Positions 1 through 5,582 of a DNA stretch of 20,041 nt are shown here, in pieces. The position numbers and the translations under genes are program-made. The stretch comes from a virus: the IMG/VR virus record IMGVR_UViG_3300042361_000315, positions 1 through 20,041 of that record, one strand, 5' to 3'. The notes under the pieces were generated by a model that saw nothing but the letters and a program-made list of their open reading frames with translations, made no database searches and was not told where the DNA came from. How positions within the stretch are numbered: position 1 is the first letter of the stretch; each line of letters opens with the position of its first letter.

Positions 1-113
1 AGCCCCTCGACGACGGGGAGGACCTCGGACTTCAAGACGGCCGAGAAAGCCCGGAGGTCGGCCAACTCAATGGCCTCGGCCTCCGGGTTCTTTTCCTGCC
101 GCCGTGGCTTCAC
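1..113 (-). CDS. partial hypothetical protein (N-terminal 37 codons)
   Basis: A reading frame opens with GTG at 113-111, overlapping the TGA stop of the upstream nuclease gene (GTGA overlap), and stays open to the left edge of the window. The visible residues are charged and helical (start MKPRRQEKNPEAEAIEL), with no recognisable domain. The stop/start overlap is the same type used elsewhere in this genome, which is the main support for a real gene. It would be the third gene of the leftward recombination block. Its function cannot be told from 37 residues. Confidence 0.55.
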   Translation of the reverse strand, partial: MKPRRQEKNPEAEAIELADLRAFSAVLKSEVLPVVEG

Positions 114-961
114 CGGACGACCTCCAATTCGACGATGCTTGCGGCGTAGCCGGGCCACACGCTGTTCTTCTGGCACTCGCCGAAGTTGTGGACGGCGACA
201 CGCCACTCGTCGTAGGCGGTCATAAGGGTCCGGTGGGACAGGGTATAGACGGCAACGGCATAGGGCGGCTCCTTCTCTTGGGCAATCCACACGAAGCGGT
301 CGACGCCGCCGTGGCTCTCGCCTCGGAAGGCGGCATTGATGAGGGCCCGATATTGCACTTCTTGCAGGTCATAGCGGAAGTCCTTCACCGCCCACTTAAA
401 GCCTTCCGGGCTGGCGTCCTTGCAGGTTTTCAGGTCGATGATGGTTCCCGTCTTGTGGTCCCAGCCGTCGAGAAGCCCCTTGATGCGGACGCTCCCGGGC
501 GTCGGGTGCATCGGGTGATAGTCGCACTCAATCGCCATCTCGGTATCGGTGAGCCCGGCGAGAATCTTCGAGGCGACCGGGTGGGCCATAAGGGCGGCCT
601 TCATCGCCTTGATGGCTTCGAGTTGTTCGTCCTTGATGTAGACCTTGCGACCGAGGGACGCCTCGAACTCGGCCTTGATGGCCTTGCCTTCCTTGGTGCG
701 GGCATCCCACTCGGGCTTCATCACGACATTCTCGGAGAAGCGGTCGGGCGTCAGGACATAGGCGTGGTAGGCCGTGCCGAACATCATCGCATCGGTCGTC
801 TCCTTGGGCGTCTCGGTGGAGGCGAGGTAGTGGGCCGGGCTCCGCAGGAACTGCGTGAGCGAGGACTTCGAGAGGGCCGGGATGGCCCTGTAATCAGGGT
901 CCGGGATGTTGCGATGGACCTTGGTATTGCTGAACGAATGAGTGAGGGAGGGAGTATTCAT
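110..961 (-). CDS. RecE-like / DUF3799 PD-(D/E)XK exonuclease
   Basis: This 283-residue protein belongs by pattern to the phage PDDEXK-like nucleases related to the RecE (exonuclease VIII) C-terminal domain. From ATG 961, the visible motifs are SKSSLTQFLRSPAHY (31-45), FGTAYHAYVL with His67, RIKGLLDGWD with Asp165, IIDLKT with Asp177 and Lys179, and the Q/Y motif YDLQEVQYR near 198-205. These are the metal-binding and catalytic elements of the fold. Family members resect double-stranded DNA 5' to 3' and work with a single-strand annealing protein; here the likely partner is the ERF protein at 4522. An in-frame TTG at 997 overlaps the RusA stop, but ATG 961 has a better upstream AGGGAG, so I chose 961. 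Confidence 0.85.
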   Translation of the reverse strand: MNTPSLTHSFSNTKVHRNIPDPDYRAIPALSKSSLTQFLRSPAHYLASTETPKETTDAMMFGTAYHAYVLTPDRFSENVVMKPEWDARTKEGKAIKAEFEASLGRKVYIKDEQLEAIKAMKAALMAHPVASKILAGLTDTEMAIECDYHPMHPTPGSVRIKGLLDGWDHKTGTIIDLKTCKDASPEGFKWAVKDFRYDLQEVQYRALINAAFRGESHGGVDRFVWIAQEKEPPYAVAVYTLSHRTLMTAYDEWRVAVHNFGECQKNSVWPGYAASIVELEVVR

Positions 962-993
962 CGCTCCCTGTAATACCCTTTTCGTTTCAGCCG

Positions 994-1482
994 TCAAGCG
1001 TCATCTTCGGCCTGTATGTCAAGGCGTGGGAAGTCGCCCTCGGTCTTGCAAAGCAGGAGCCGGGAGACGACGGCGTCGTTCGTGAACCATCCGGCGGCGA
1101 CAAGGCAATCAATCACGGCTTTGGCGGCGTTGTCTAGGTCGGGCCTGACTGTGCAAGGGACTTCAAGCCGGAGTTTGCACCCTCGGGACTTGCGTCTCCG
1201 CTGTGGCATCTTGAACGCCCAATGGATAAGCAGACACACCGGGCCGCTTAACGGCTCCGGGGGTCGCATAGCCCTAGCCCCCATCGTGAATGCGTCGAGG
1301 AACGGCCTTATTTTCGCCGTCCTTTTTTTCCCGACGAAGAGGCGGCCGTCCCTCGTTCGTAGAATCTGTGTAGATGATTGATGTGTGGCCCGGGGGGGTT
1401 CCGCTTGGTAGACAAATCTGGCCCGAACAACGCCGCCAGATGACAGCCGATGAGAATCGGAACTCCGACCGCCACAAAACAT
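994..1482 (-). CDS. rusA: RusA-family Holliday junction resolvase
   Basis: RusA cuts four-way DNA junctions as a dimer. The C-terminal half carries the family signature RPDLDNAAKAVIDCL followed by GWFTNDAVV. The three acidic residues of E. coli RusA (D70, D72, D91) are matched in spacing: the two Asp of PDLD, then Asp in NDAVV exactly 19 residues after the second. The first family strand is FVYQAEPPRATHQ, so roughly the first 18-20 residues after the chosen start are extra. The start is uncertain: ATG 1482 has a weak AGG close by, ATG 1530 has AGGG seven bases upstream but gives a longer non-family extension, and TTG 1536 is also open. It is the first gene of the leftward block, with its stop next to the RecE-like gene. 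Function is well supported; the exact N-terminus is not. Confidence 0.82.
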   Translation of the reverse strand: MFCGGRSSDSHRLSSGGVVRARFVYQAEPPRATHQSSTQILRTRDGRLFVGKKRTAKIRPFLDAFTMGARAMRPPEPLSGPVCLLIHWAFKMPQRRRKSRGCKLRLEVPCTVRPDLDNAAKAVIDCLVAAGWFTNDAVVSRLLLCKTEGDFPRLDIQAEDDA

Positions 1483-1524
1483 AGACCTAGCATTACGAGT
1501 ATTTCCATAGCGGCGGCGAGGAGA

Positions 1525-1546
1525 TTGCATTTGCAAGCCCTGTCAA
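1525..1546. promoter_or_regulatory. divergent control region with 12-bp dyad
   Basis: The space between the leftward RusA gene and the rightward HTH gene holds an inverted repeat TTGCA-TT-TGCAA at 1525-1536. Next to it, a perfect TTGACA -35-like hexamer on the minus strand occupies 1546-1541, but I see no matching -10 at 16-18 bp. On the plus strand a poor pair TTGCAA (1531) and TAGCGT (1553) has a 16-bp spacer. A dyad between divergent operons, one of which starts with an HTH protein, suggests an operator. This is inference; no promoter is convincing on sequence alone. Confidence 0.3.
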
Positions 1547-1565
1547 GACCGATAGCGTATGGAGT

Positions 1566-2042
1566 ATGAAATACGAGAGCGACCCCAAGCGACTGCCGAC
1601 CGACCCGAACAACGAACACACGGGGACGAACCTGACCGACGTCCAGCGTGAGGCCGTCCACAAGTTGCTCGACGACGGAGTGGGCACGGCCGAGATTGCC
1701 AAGCGTCTCGGCCACTCGAAGCACACAGTCATCGCCGTCCGCAGGGCCCGGGAGGATGCCAGCGGCGGGCTCAACCTGAACAGTTGGAAGAAGGCCACGG
1801 CCGCCACGATGGCCGCCATCGTCGCCAAGGGTAGCACCCGGCTCCTGACCGAAATCGAGAACATCCCTCCGGGCCAACTGCCTTTGGCCTTGGCCATTAT
1901 GACCGACAAGGTCCTCGCCTTGCAGGACGCCCCGGCCGTTGTCGTGGAGCATCGCCTACGGGTAAGCCACGACGACATCAACAAGATGCTCAAAGGGGAC
2001 GTCATCGACATCCCTCCGGCCGACCCGAAGGAAGGCACTTGA
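1566..2042 (+). CDS. helix-turn-helix DNA-binding protein
   Basis: This 158-residue protein has an N-terminal HTH at about 24-61 (LTDVQREAVHKLLDDGVGTA, then EIAKRLGHSKHTV as second and recognition helices). It is followed by a helical region with LALAIMTDKVLAL and an acidic-basic C-terminus. Proteins of this plan (HTH, then an 'AIxxDKxxAL' helix) are common in phages and are usually annotated as HTH proteins or terminase-small-subunit-like; I cannot decide between regulator and packaging roles. It is the first gene of the rightward block, directly after the divergent control region, which favours regulation. A GGAG lies only one base before the ATG, too close for a standard ribosome site. Confidence 0.75.
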   Translation: MKYESDPKRLPTDPNNEHTGTNLTDVQREAVHKLLDDGVGTAEIAKRLGHSKHTVIAVRRAREDASGGLNLNSWKKATAATMAAIVAKGSTRLLTEIENIPPGQLPLALAIMTDKVLALQDAPAVVVEHRLRVSHDDINKMLKGDVIDIPPADPKEGT

Positions 2043-2054
2043 CAGGGTGGCGGT

Positions 2055-2071
2055 GCCTTGTATCACAAGGC
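2055..2071 (+). promoter_or_regulatory. hairpin covering the ribosome site of the next gene
   Basis: GCCTTG-TATCA-CAAGGC forms a perfect 6-bp stem with a 5-base loop just before the ATG at 2077. The AAGG that would serve as Shine-Dalgarno (2067-2070) is inside the 3' arm. There is no following T run, so it is not a terminator. A role in limiting translation of the 2077 gene is inference. Confidence 0.35.
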
Positions 2072-2076
2072 CCGCT

Positions 2077-2349
2077 ATGATTCACGAGTTTAATAACCCA
2101 ATGCCTGTCGAGACGGACCTCGGCTATGGTATGCTCATCTACGTCCGGTGCGGCGGCACGTTCTCGAACGACGTGTTCGCCATCGCCTTGGACAAGGACG
2201 GAGTCATCCGGCATTTCACGTCCGAGCAGTTCAAGTTGGTCCGCAACGATACCTTCGGCATCCGCACCGAGCCCGAGTGGCAGGGCGAAGATGACGAGGA
2301 CGACGACGGCGGCGACTCCTACCATCACAAACACGCCTTCGGACAATGA
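2077..2349 (+). CDS. small phage protein of unknown function
   Basis: A 90-residue protein starting MIHEFNNPMPVETDLGYG. It has a compact beta-rich core (GMLIYVRCGGTFSNDVFAIAL, then DKDGVIRHFTSEQFKLVRN) and a strongly acidic tail (GEDDEDDDGGD). I do not recognise the family. The start at 2077 has AAGG six bases upstream; a longer in-frame opening at 2047 overlaps the hairpin and has no ribosome site, and ATG 2101 is an alternative. Its stop overlaps the ATG of the next small gene (ATGA). The acidic tail and place in the replication block would fit a small regulatory or DNA-mimic-like protein, but that is speculation. Confidence 0.65.
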   Translation: MIHEFNNPMPVETDLGYGMLIYVRCGGTFSNDVFAIALDKDGVIRHFTSEQFKLVRNDTFGIRTEPEWQGEDDEDDDGGDSYHHKHAFGQ

Positions 2350-2510
2350 AGAAGAAGAAGAAGTGTAAGCCCCAGAAACGCAGACCAGAGATTATGAAAC
2401 CCGGACTCAAACAACTGACGCCCTTCGAGCGACAGGTCATCAAGGAAACCATGGCCGCCATCAATGAACGCTGGAAGAAGTTGTTCGCCCTCAACAAGTG
2501 CAAGTCGTGA
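2346..2510 (+). CDS. small basic protein, 54 residues
   Basis: This short gene opens with ATG inside the previous stop (ATGA at 2346-2349) and ends at TGA 2508-2510, which overlaps the GTG start of the initiator gene. The product is very basic: it begins MKKKKKCKPQKRRPEI and then has one predicted amphipathic helix (LTPFERQVIKETMAAINERW). No family is recognised. The overlaps on both sides are the main reason to accept it. A nucleic-acid-binding role is possible from charge only. Confidence 0.6.
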   Translation: MKKKKKCKPQKRRPEIMKPGLKQLTPFERQVIKETMAAINERWKKLFALNKCKS

Positions 2511-3178
2511 GCCAACCCAAGTTCACAGGCATCTGGATTCCTGCCGGGGTGTTCAACAACAACAACCTGACCACGTCCGCAAAACTCCTCTACGGGGTCG
2601 TGGCGGGCTTGGACGGTGATGATGGGTGCTACGCCTCCAACGCCTACCTCCAACGCCTCCTAGGCGTCAGCGAGAGGGGCGTTCAGGTCCTGCTATCGGA
2701 GTTGGACGCCGCTGGTATCATCCAGCGGGCCGAGGTCGATGGCCGACGTATCATCCGCACGGTTGAAAGCATCGCCTTGGGGGGTGCAGAAATCTGCGGG
2801 GGGGGGATGAAGAAATCTGCGGGGGAGGGGTGCAGAAAACTGCACCCATATAACAAAGATGATAACAAAGAGGATAAGATACCCAAGGGAAGGGTAGCCA
2901 AGTCCCCTGATTTCATGCTCACCCAGCAACCAATCCACATGAAGGTTCCCGAGTTCGCCGCCGCTTGGGTCAGGTGGGCAGAGTATGCCTACCCGAAGAA
3001 GAAGGTCCCCTACATGACCTACATGGGTCAGGTGGACTTCCTCAACAAGATGACCCCGGACGAAGCCGTGGAGTGCATCGAGCAATCCATCCGCAACGGT
3101 TGGAAGGGCCTGTTCCCTGTCCGCAAATCCAAACACCAGACCAAAGCCCTAACCAAAAACGACCATGAGCAGTTTTGA
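2507..3178 (+). CDS. lambda O-like replication initiator, winged HTH
   Basis: This 223-residue protein has the two-part build of phage replication initiators. Residues about 20-85 form a helix-turn-helix domain (LTTSAKLLYGVVAGL, CYASNAYLQRLLGVSERGVQ, LLSELDAAGII) of the kind found in O-like and HTH_36 proteins. A low-complexity linker (about 92-135) joins it to a C-terminal domain (about 147-205, WVRWAEYAYPKKK to IRNGWKGLFP), likely the helicase/loader contact region. The DnaC-like ATPase follows with a 14-bp overlap, the classic initiator-loader pair. The chosen start is GTG 2507, which forms GTGA with the upstream stop; GTG 2498 is also open. The linker DNA holds three 23-bp iterons and an AT-rich stretch, so the gene probably contains the origin. 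Confidence 0.78.
   Translation: MSQPKFTGIWIPAGVFNNNNLTTSAKLLYGVVAGLDGDDGCYASNAYLQRLLGVSERGVQVLLSELDAAGIIQRAEVDGRRIIRTVESIALGGAEICGGGMKKSAGEGCRKLHPYNKDDNKEDKIPKGRVAKSPDFMLTQQPIHMKVPEFAAAWVRWAEYAYPKKKVPYMTYMGQVDFLNKMTPDEAVECIEQSIRNGWKGLFPVRKSKHQTKALTKNDHEQF
2781..2849 (+). repeat. three 23-bp iterons inside the initiator gene
   Basis: Three tandem units lie at 2781-2803, 2804-2826 and 2827-2849. The shared core GAAATCTGC / GAAATCTGC / GAAAACTGC starts at 2789, 2812 and 2835, exactly 23 bp apart. Units 1 and 2 agree at 20 of 23 positions; unit 3 agrees with unit 1 at 16 of the first 17. Two units have dyad symmetry (GCAGA-AA-TCTGC; GGGTGCAG-AAAA-CTGCACCC). Since 23 is not a multiple of three, the units are read in different frames and encode different residues, so the repetition is kept at DNA level. 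This matches the iteron array of the lambda origin within gene O. Confidence 0.72.
2848..2881. other. AT-rich candidate DNA unwinding element
   Basis: Directly after the third iteron lies a 34-bp stretch with 8 G/C bases (about 24%), far below its surroundings. It contains two near-identical 12-mers, TAACAAAGATGA (2851) and TAACAAAGAGGA (2863). Iterons followed by an A-rich tract is the order found in the lambda origin. It also encodes the charged linker NKDDNKEDKI, so the composition may be partly a coding effect. Confidence 0.55.
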
Positions 3179-3836
3179 CATCTCTTGCCATTGTGGGAAG
3201 CGTGGAGCCCTGCTTGCTAACACAGAAGGAAAGTTGACCCGGTACCATCGGTGCAGGGAACACATCGAACCCGACCGCATCAAGGCTGACGGGCTCGGAG
3301 AGATTCAGTTCGTCCCGTCCTACCCTCCGCTGTTCAAGAACACCGAAGTCGCCAAGTTGCATCCCCGGTTGCAGTCTGCCGCCGATTGGGTTCCGAGTGA
3401 ACAGAAGTCTGGGCTCCTGCTCCACGGCACGACAGGCGTAGGCAAGACCCGGCTTGCTTGGCACGTCGTCAATCGCCTGTGGGTAGACAAGGCCCGGCAG
3501 GACATCAATATGCCATACAGGTTCCTGACCATGCGGAAGTTCGAGGGGCTCATCGAAGAGTCCTTCGGCGAGAAGGCCCACGCCCGGATGCTGGATGACC
3601 TCATCAAGATTGACCTGCTTGTCTTCGACGACTTGGGCAAGGAGAGGGCTACGCCTAGGCTGGCCTCTGACCTGTTCGCCGTACTCGACGAGAGGTCGAC
3701 GGCGATGCGGCCGACTATCATCACGACCAACTTCAACGGCCCGGCACTCGTCGACAGGTTCGACGACAAGGAGATGGCTAACGCCTTGGTCCGCAGGTTC
3801 CGTGATTACTACTCCCTCGTCGGAGCCGGGGCTTGA
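3165..3836 (+). CDS. DnaC-like helicase loader ATPase
   Basis: A 223-residue AAA+ ATPase of the DnaC/IstB type, which places the replicative helicase on DNA at an origin. Walker A is GTTGVGKT (88-95), Walker B LLVFDD (151-156), sensor 1 TTNFN (187-191), and an Arg-finger-like ALVRRFRD lies near the C-terminus. The N-terminal 33 residues have three Cys and two His (CHCGK at 8-12, HRCREH at 28-33), suggesting a small zinc-binding knob. It overlaps the initiator gene by 14 bp, so the two are probably co-translated. No replicative helicase is in the window, so the host or another phage gene would supply it. ATPase class is clear; the loader role rests on context. Confidence 0.87.
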   Translation: MSSFDISCHCGKRGALLANTEGKLTRYHRCREHIEPDRIKADGLGEIQFVPSYPPLFKNTEVAKLHPRLQSAADWVPSEQKSGLLLHGTTGVGKTRLAWHVVNRLWVDKARQDINMPYRFLTMRKFEGLIEESFGEKAHARMLDDLIKIDLLVFDDLGKERATPRLASDLFAVLDERSTAMRPTIITTNFNGPALVDRFDDKEMANALVRRFRDYYSLVGAGA

Positions 3837-3845
3837 CATACGCAC

Positions 3846-4370
3846 ATGGCGACCCATCTTGAACAACGCAGGACTTGGTTGAGTCTTGCGGGTTGCATAG
3901 CATCAACCGGGATGCCAGCCGTGTGGCTGGCGTCCCTTACCTTTCTCACCGCCCCTGCCATGGCCACGCTGGTCGACGAGGACTACCTTGACCGGGTGGC
4001 TAGGATTGAAAGCGACAACAGGCCGTCAGCCGTCGGACGTGCCGGGGAACTCGGAGCCTATCAGTTGAAGAAGGCCGCATGGGAAGACTCCGTCCGCAGG
4101 ATGTTCGGCCGCATCCCGAAGGCATACGCCTACTGCCGGGCCAACTGCTTCGACCCGGCCAAGTCCCGTGCCGTGGCCCGTGAGCATCTCCTCTGGCTCG
4201 AACGCACCATGACCAAGGAAGGTTTCACGCCGAGCAAGATTTCGCTTTACATGTCTTACAACTTGGGCATGACTATGTCCGAACGCTATGCACACAATCA
4301 CAGACACCCGTCGCTTGCTGACCAACGAAAGGCCGTATTCGCAAGGGCCGAACGCATTCTCCATCCATGA
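3846..4370 (+). CDS. exported lytic transglycosylase / endolysin-like
   Basis: A 174-residue protein with an N-terminal signal or signal-anchor (basic n-region EQRR, hydrophobic stretch about 11-40 ending APAMA) followed by an SLT/lysozyme-like domain. Motifs are RIESDNRP with candidate catalytic Glu55, GELGAYQL (67-74) and YNLG (138-141). Family enzymes cut the glycan strands of peptidoglycan. It may be the phage endolysin, though it sits with replication genes and not with the holin-like genes. The first ATG at 3846 is chosen because it keeps the signal sequence; ATG 3912 and 3960 are alternatives. A 12-bp hairpin (3909-3936) lies in the signal-coding part. Cys97 and Cys101 could form a disulfide. 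Confidence 0.75.
   Translation: MATHLEQRRTWLSLAGCIASTGMPAVWLASLTFLTAPAMATLVDEDYLDRVARIESDNRPSAVGRAGELGAYQLKKAAWEDSVRRMFGRIPKAYAYCRANCFDPAKSRAVAREHLLWLERTMTKEGFTPSKISLYMSYNLGMTMSERYAHNHRHPSLADQRKAVFARAERILHP
3909..3936 (+). other. 12-bp stem-loop in the 5' part of the lysozyme gene
   Basis: GGGATGCCAGCC pairs with GGCTGGCGTCCC around a GTGT loop: 12 pairs with one G-U. It starts 73 bases after the DnaC-like stop and is followed by TTACCTTTCTC, which is not a proper T run. It may slow translation or partly stop transcription between replication and lysis functions. It also covers the alternative ATG at 3912. Confidence 0.45.
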
Positions 4371-4525
4371 AAACGAAACAACCGAAACTCAATCCCGTGT
4401 CCGAACAGATGCTGACCGTTCGTGTCACGAAGAAACTCATGTCCGCATTGAACAAGACGTCCAAGAAGAATGGTATGTCTCGTTCGGACTTCGTCAGGTC
4501 CTCCCTTGAACGTTCCGTCGCATGA
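4367..4525 (+). CDS. ribbon-helix-helix (CopG/Arc-like) DNA-binding protein
   Basis: A 52-residue protein, opened by ATG inside the previous stop (ATGA) and closed by TGA that overlaps the ATG of the ERF gene. The core fits the ribbon-helix-helix pattern: a short beta strand MLTVRVT (15-21), helix KKLMSALNKTSKKNG, then the MSRSDFVRSSLERSV helix. Such proteins bind DNA as dimers and usually repress transcription. Here it is a likely regulator of early or replication genes. The family call rests on pattern only, but the strand-helix-helix fit is good. Confidence 0.7.
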   Translation: MKTKQPKLNPVSEQMLTVRVTKKLMSALNKTSKKNGMSRSDFVRSSLERSVA

Positions 4526-5301
4526 ACATCTTTACCTACTCCTACTCTCCCAACCCAGATACTAACATGCTAAATAACATCACGCCCGAACTCGCCGCCG
4601 CTTTGGTGGCCGCCATCAACGAAGCCGGAACGAGCGTCGTCGCTGACGCCCAGAACCCGTTTCATAAGAACTCCTATGCCACCCTCGGGGCTCACCTGAC
4701 GGCGACCAAGGCTGTGTTCGCCAAGCACGGCCTCGCCATCGTGCAGTTCCCGCACGGCGACGGCAATCAGGTCGGCGTCAACACGATGGTCATCCACAAG
4801 GAAGGCGGCTACATCCAGAACTACGTCACCCTGCCCGTCGGTGAAACCGTGAAGGGTCAGGATGCTGGCTCCCTGTTCTCGTACCTTCGCCGTTATGCCA
4901 TCGCCGCCGTGGCTGGTCTGGCTACCACGGATGATGACGCCGAGGCTGACCGCATCGTCCGCACCGCCGCCCCGGCTCCCGCCGCCAAGGCCGCCGCCGC
5001 TGTCGCCGGAGCCCGTGCCATGCTCAAGGCCGCCCCTGCCGCTTCCGTCCCTGCCGGGGACATCGACCCGTCCATGGTCCTGCCGTTCGGCCGTAGCAAG
5101 GGCTTGCAGATTGGCGAACTCGGCGTCGAGGACCTTGCCTATTGGGCGAACACTTGGGAGCCCCGTCCGTTTGAAAAGACGGGCCGTGTCTCCGAGAAGG
5201 ACCTCAAACTCAAGCGTACCGCCAAGGCCCTCTACGCCAACGCCTCGGGTGCCGCCCCGGCTGAAGCCGCCGACGCTCCCGCTGACGACGTTCCGTTCTA
5301 A
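4522..5301 (+). CDS. erf: ERF-family ssDNA annealing protein with SSB-like tail
   Basis: ERF proteins anneal complementary single strands during phage recombination. The N-terminal domain (about 20-145) shows the family pattern: NPFHKNSYATLGAHL, then the signature GSLFSYLRRYAIAAVAGLAT followed by an acidic TDDDAEAD. An Ala/Pro linker (149-178) leads to a second small domain (186-212, LPFGRSKGLQIGEL to LAYW), which resembles the DUF3820-type 'FGKxKG' modules. The last residues, PADDVPF, mimic the acidic tip of bacterial SSB (DDDIPF in E. coli), which recruits repair proteins. The start at 4522 overlaps the upstream stop; ATG 4567 (residue 16) is also possible and neither has a clear ribosome site. 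The likely partner is the RecE-like nuclease of the leftward block. Confidence 0.85.
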   Translation: MNIFTYSYSPNPDTNMLNNITPELAAALVAAINEAGTSVVADAQNPFHKNSYATLGAHLTATKAVFAKHGLAIVQFPHGDGNQVGVNTMVIHKEGGYIQNYVTLPVGETVKGQDAGSLFSYLRRYAIAAVAGLATTDDDAEADRIVRTAAPAPAAKAAAAVAGARAMLKAAPAASVPAGDIDPSMVLPFGRSKGLQIGELGVEDLAYWANTWEPRPFEKTGRVSEKDLKLKRTAKALYANASGAAPAEAADAPADDVPF

Positions 5302-5582
5302 TGGGACGCAAGCGAAACATCCGGCAAGAACTTGTTGAGCAGACGGGAGACGAAAGTCTCCTGTTTGCCGACGGGTTTGACTCCTGTATAATTGGCTGGG
5401 CTGTTTATAACGGCGTATGCAAGGTCATCTATGACCGAGGCAAGATGCTCTTGGAACTAGCCAAGACCATGACGTTCGAGGAGGCAGACGAATACTTCCT
5501 CTACAACGTACAGAACGCCTATGTAGGCGACCGAACCCCCATTTATGTTGAACGACTCCACAAATACGTCGTCGACCGATAA
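5301..5582 (+). CDS. conserved small phage protein
   Basis: A 93-residue protein whose ATG overlaps the ERF stop (TAATG). The pattern SLLFADGFDSCIIGWA, then KVIYDRGKMLL, then FEEADEYFLYNVQNAYVG, then TPIYVE is familiar from many phage genomes, where the protein has no assigned function. The central part looks alpha/beta. A very stable hairpin with a GAAA loop lies in codons 13-23. It sits between the annealase and a nuclease, so a recombination-linked role is possible but unproven. Confidence 0.72.
   Translation: MGRKRNIRQELVEQTGDESLLFADGFDSCIIGWAVYNGVCKVIYDRGKMLLELAKTMTFEEADEYFLYNVQNAYVGDRTPIYVERLHKYVVDR
5339..5368 (+). other. 13-bp RNA hairpin with GAAA tetraloop
   Basis: Bases 5339-5351 pair with 5356-5368 around a GAAA loop (5352-5355): 13 continuous pairs, two of them G-U. 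The inner arms are GGGAGAC and GTCTCC. GAAA is a GNRA loop, favoured in structured RNA, and only the plus-strand transcript has it. No T run follows, so it is not an intrinsic terminator. It lies about 40 bases inside the 93-residue gene. A role as RNase III site, translation brake or protein-binding site is inference. Confidence 0.5.

Noticed and set aside
104-973. 289-codon plus-strand open frame
   Set aside because: Directly antisense to the RecE-like nuclease, whose motifs are unambiguous.
1493-2038. Two long minus-strand frames (also 1308-1952) over the HTH gene
   Set aside because: Low-complexity Ser/Leu/Arg text with no domain; the plus-strand HTH protein is the better reading and fits the operon direction.
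3042-3866. 274-codon minus-strand open frame
   Set aside because: Antisense to the DnaC-like ATPase with intact Walker motifs.
5339-5368. Possible intrinsic terminator
   Set aside because: A strong stem but no T run, and it lies early in an open gene followed by coupled genes.
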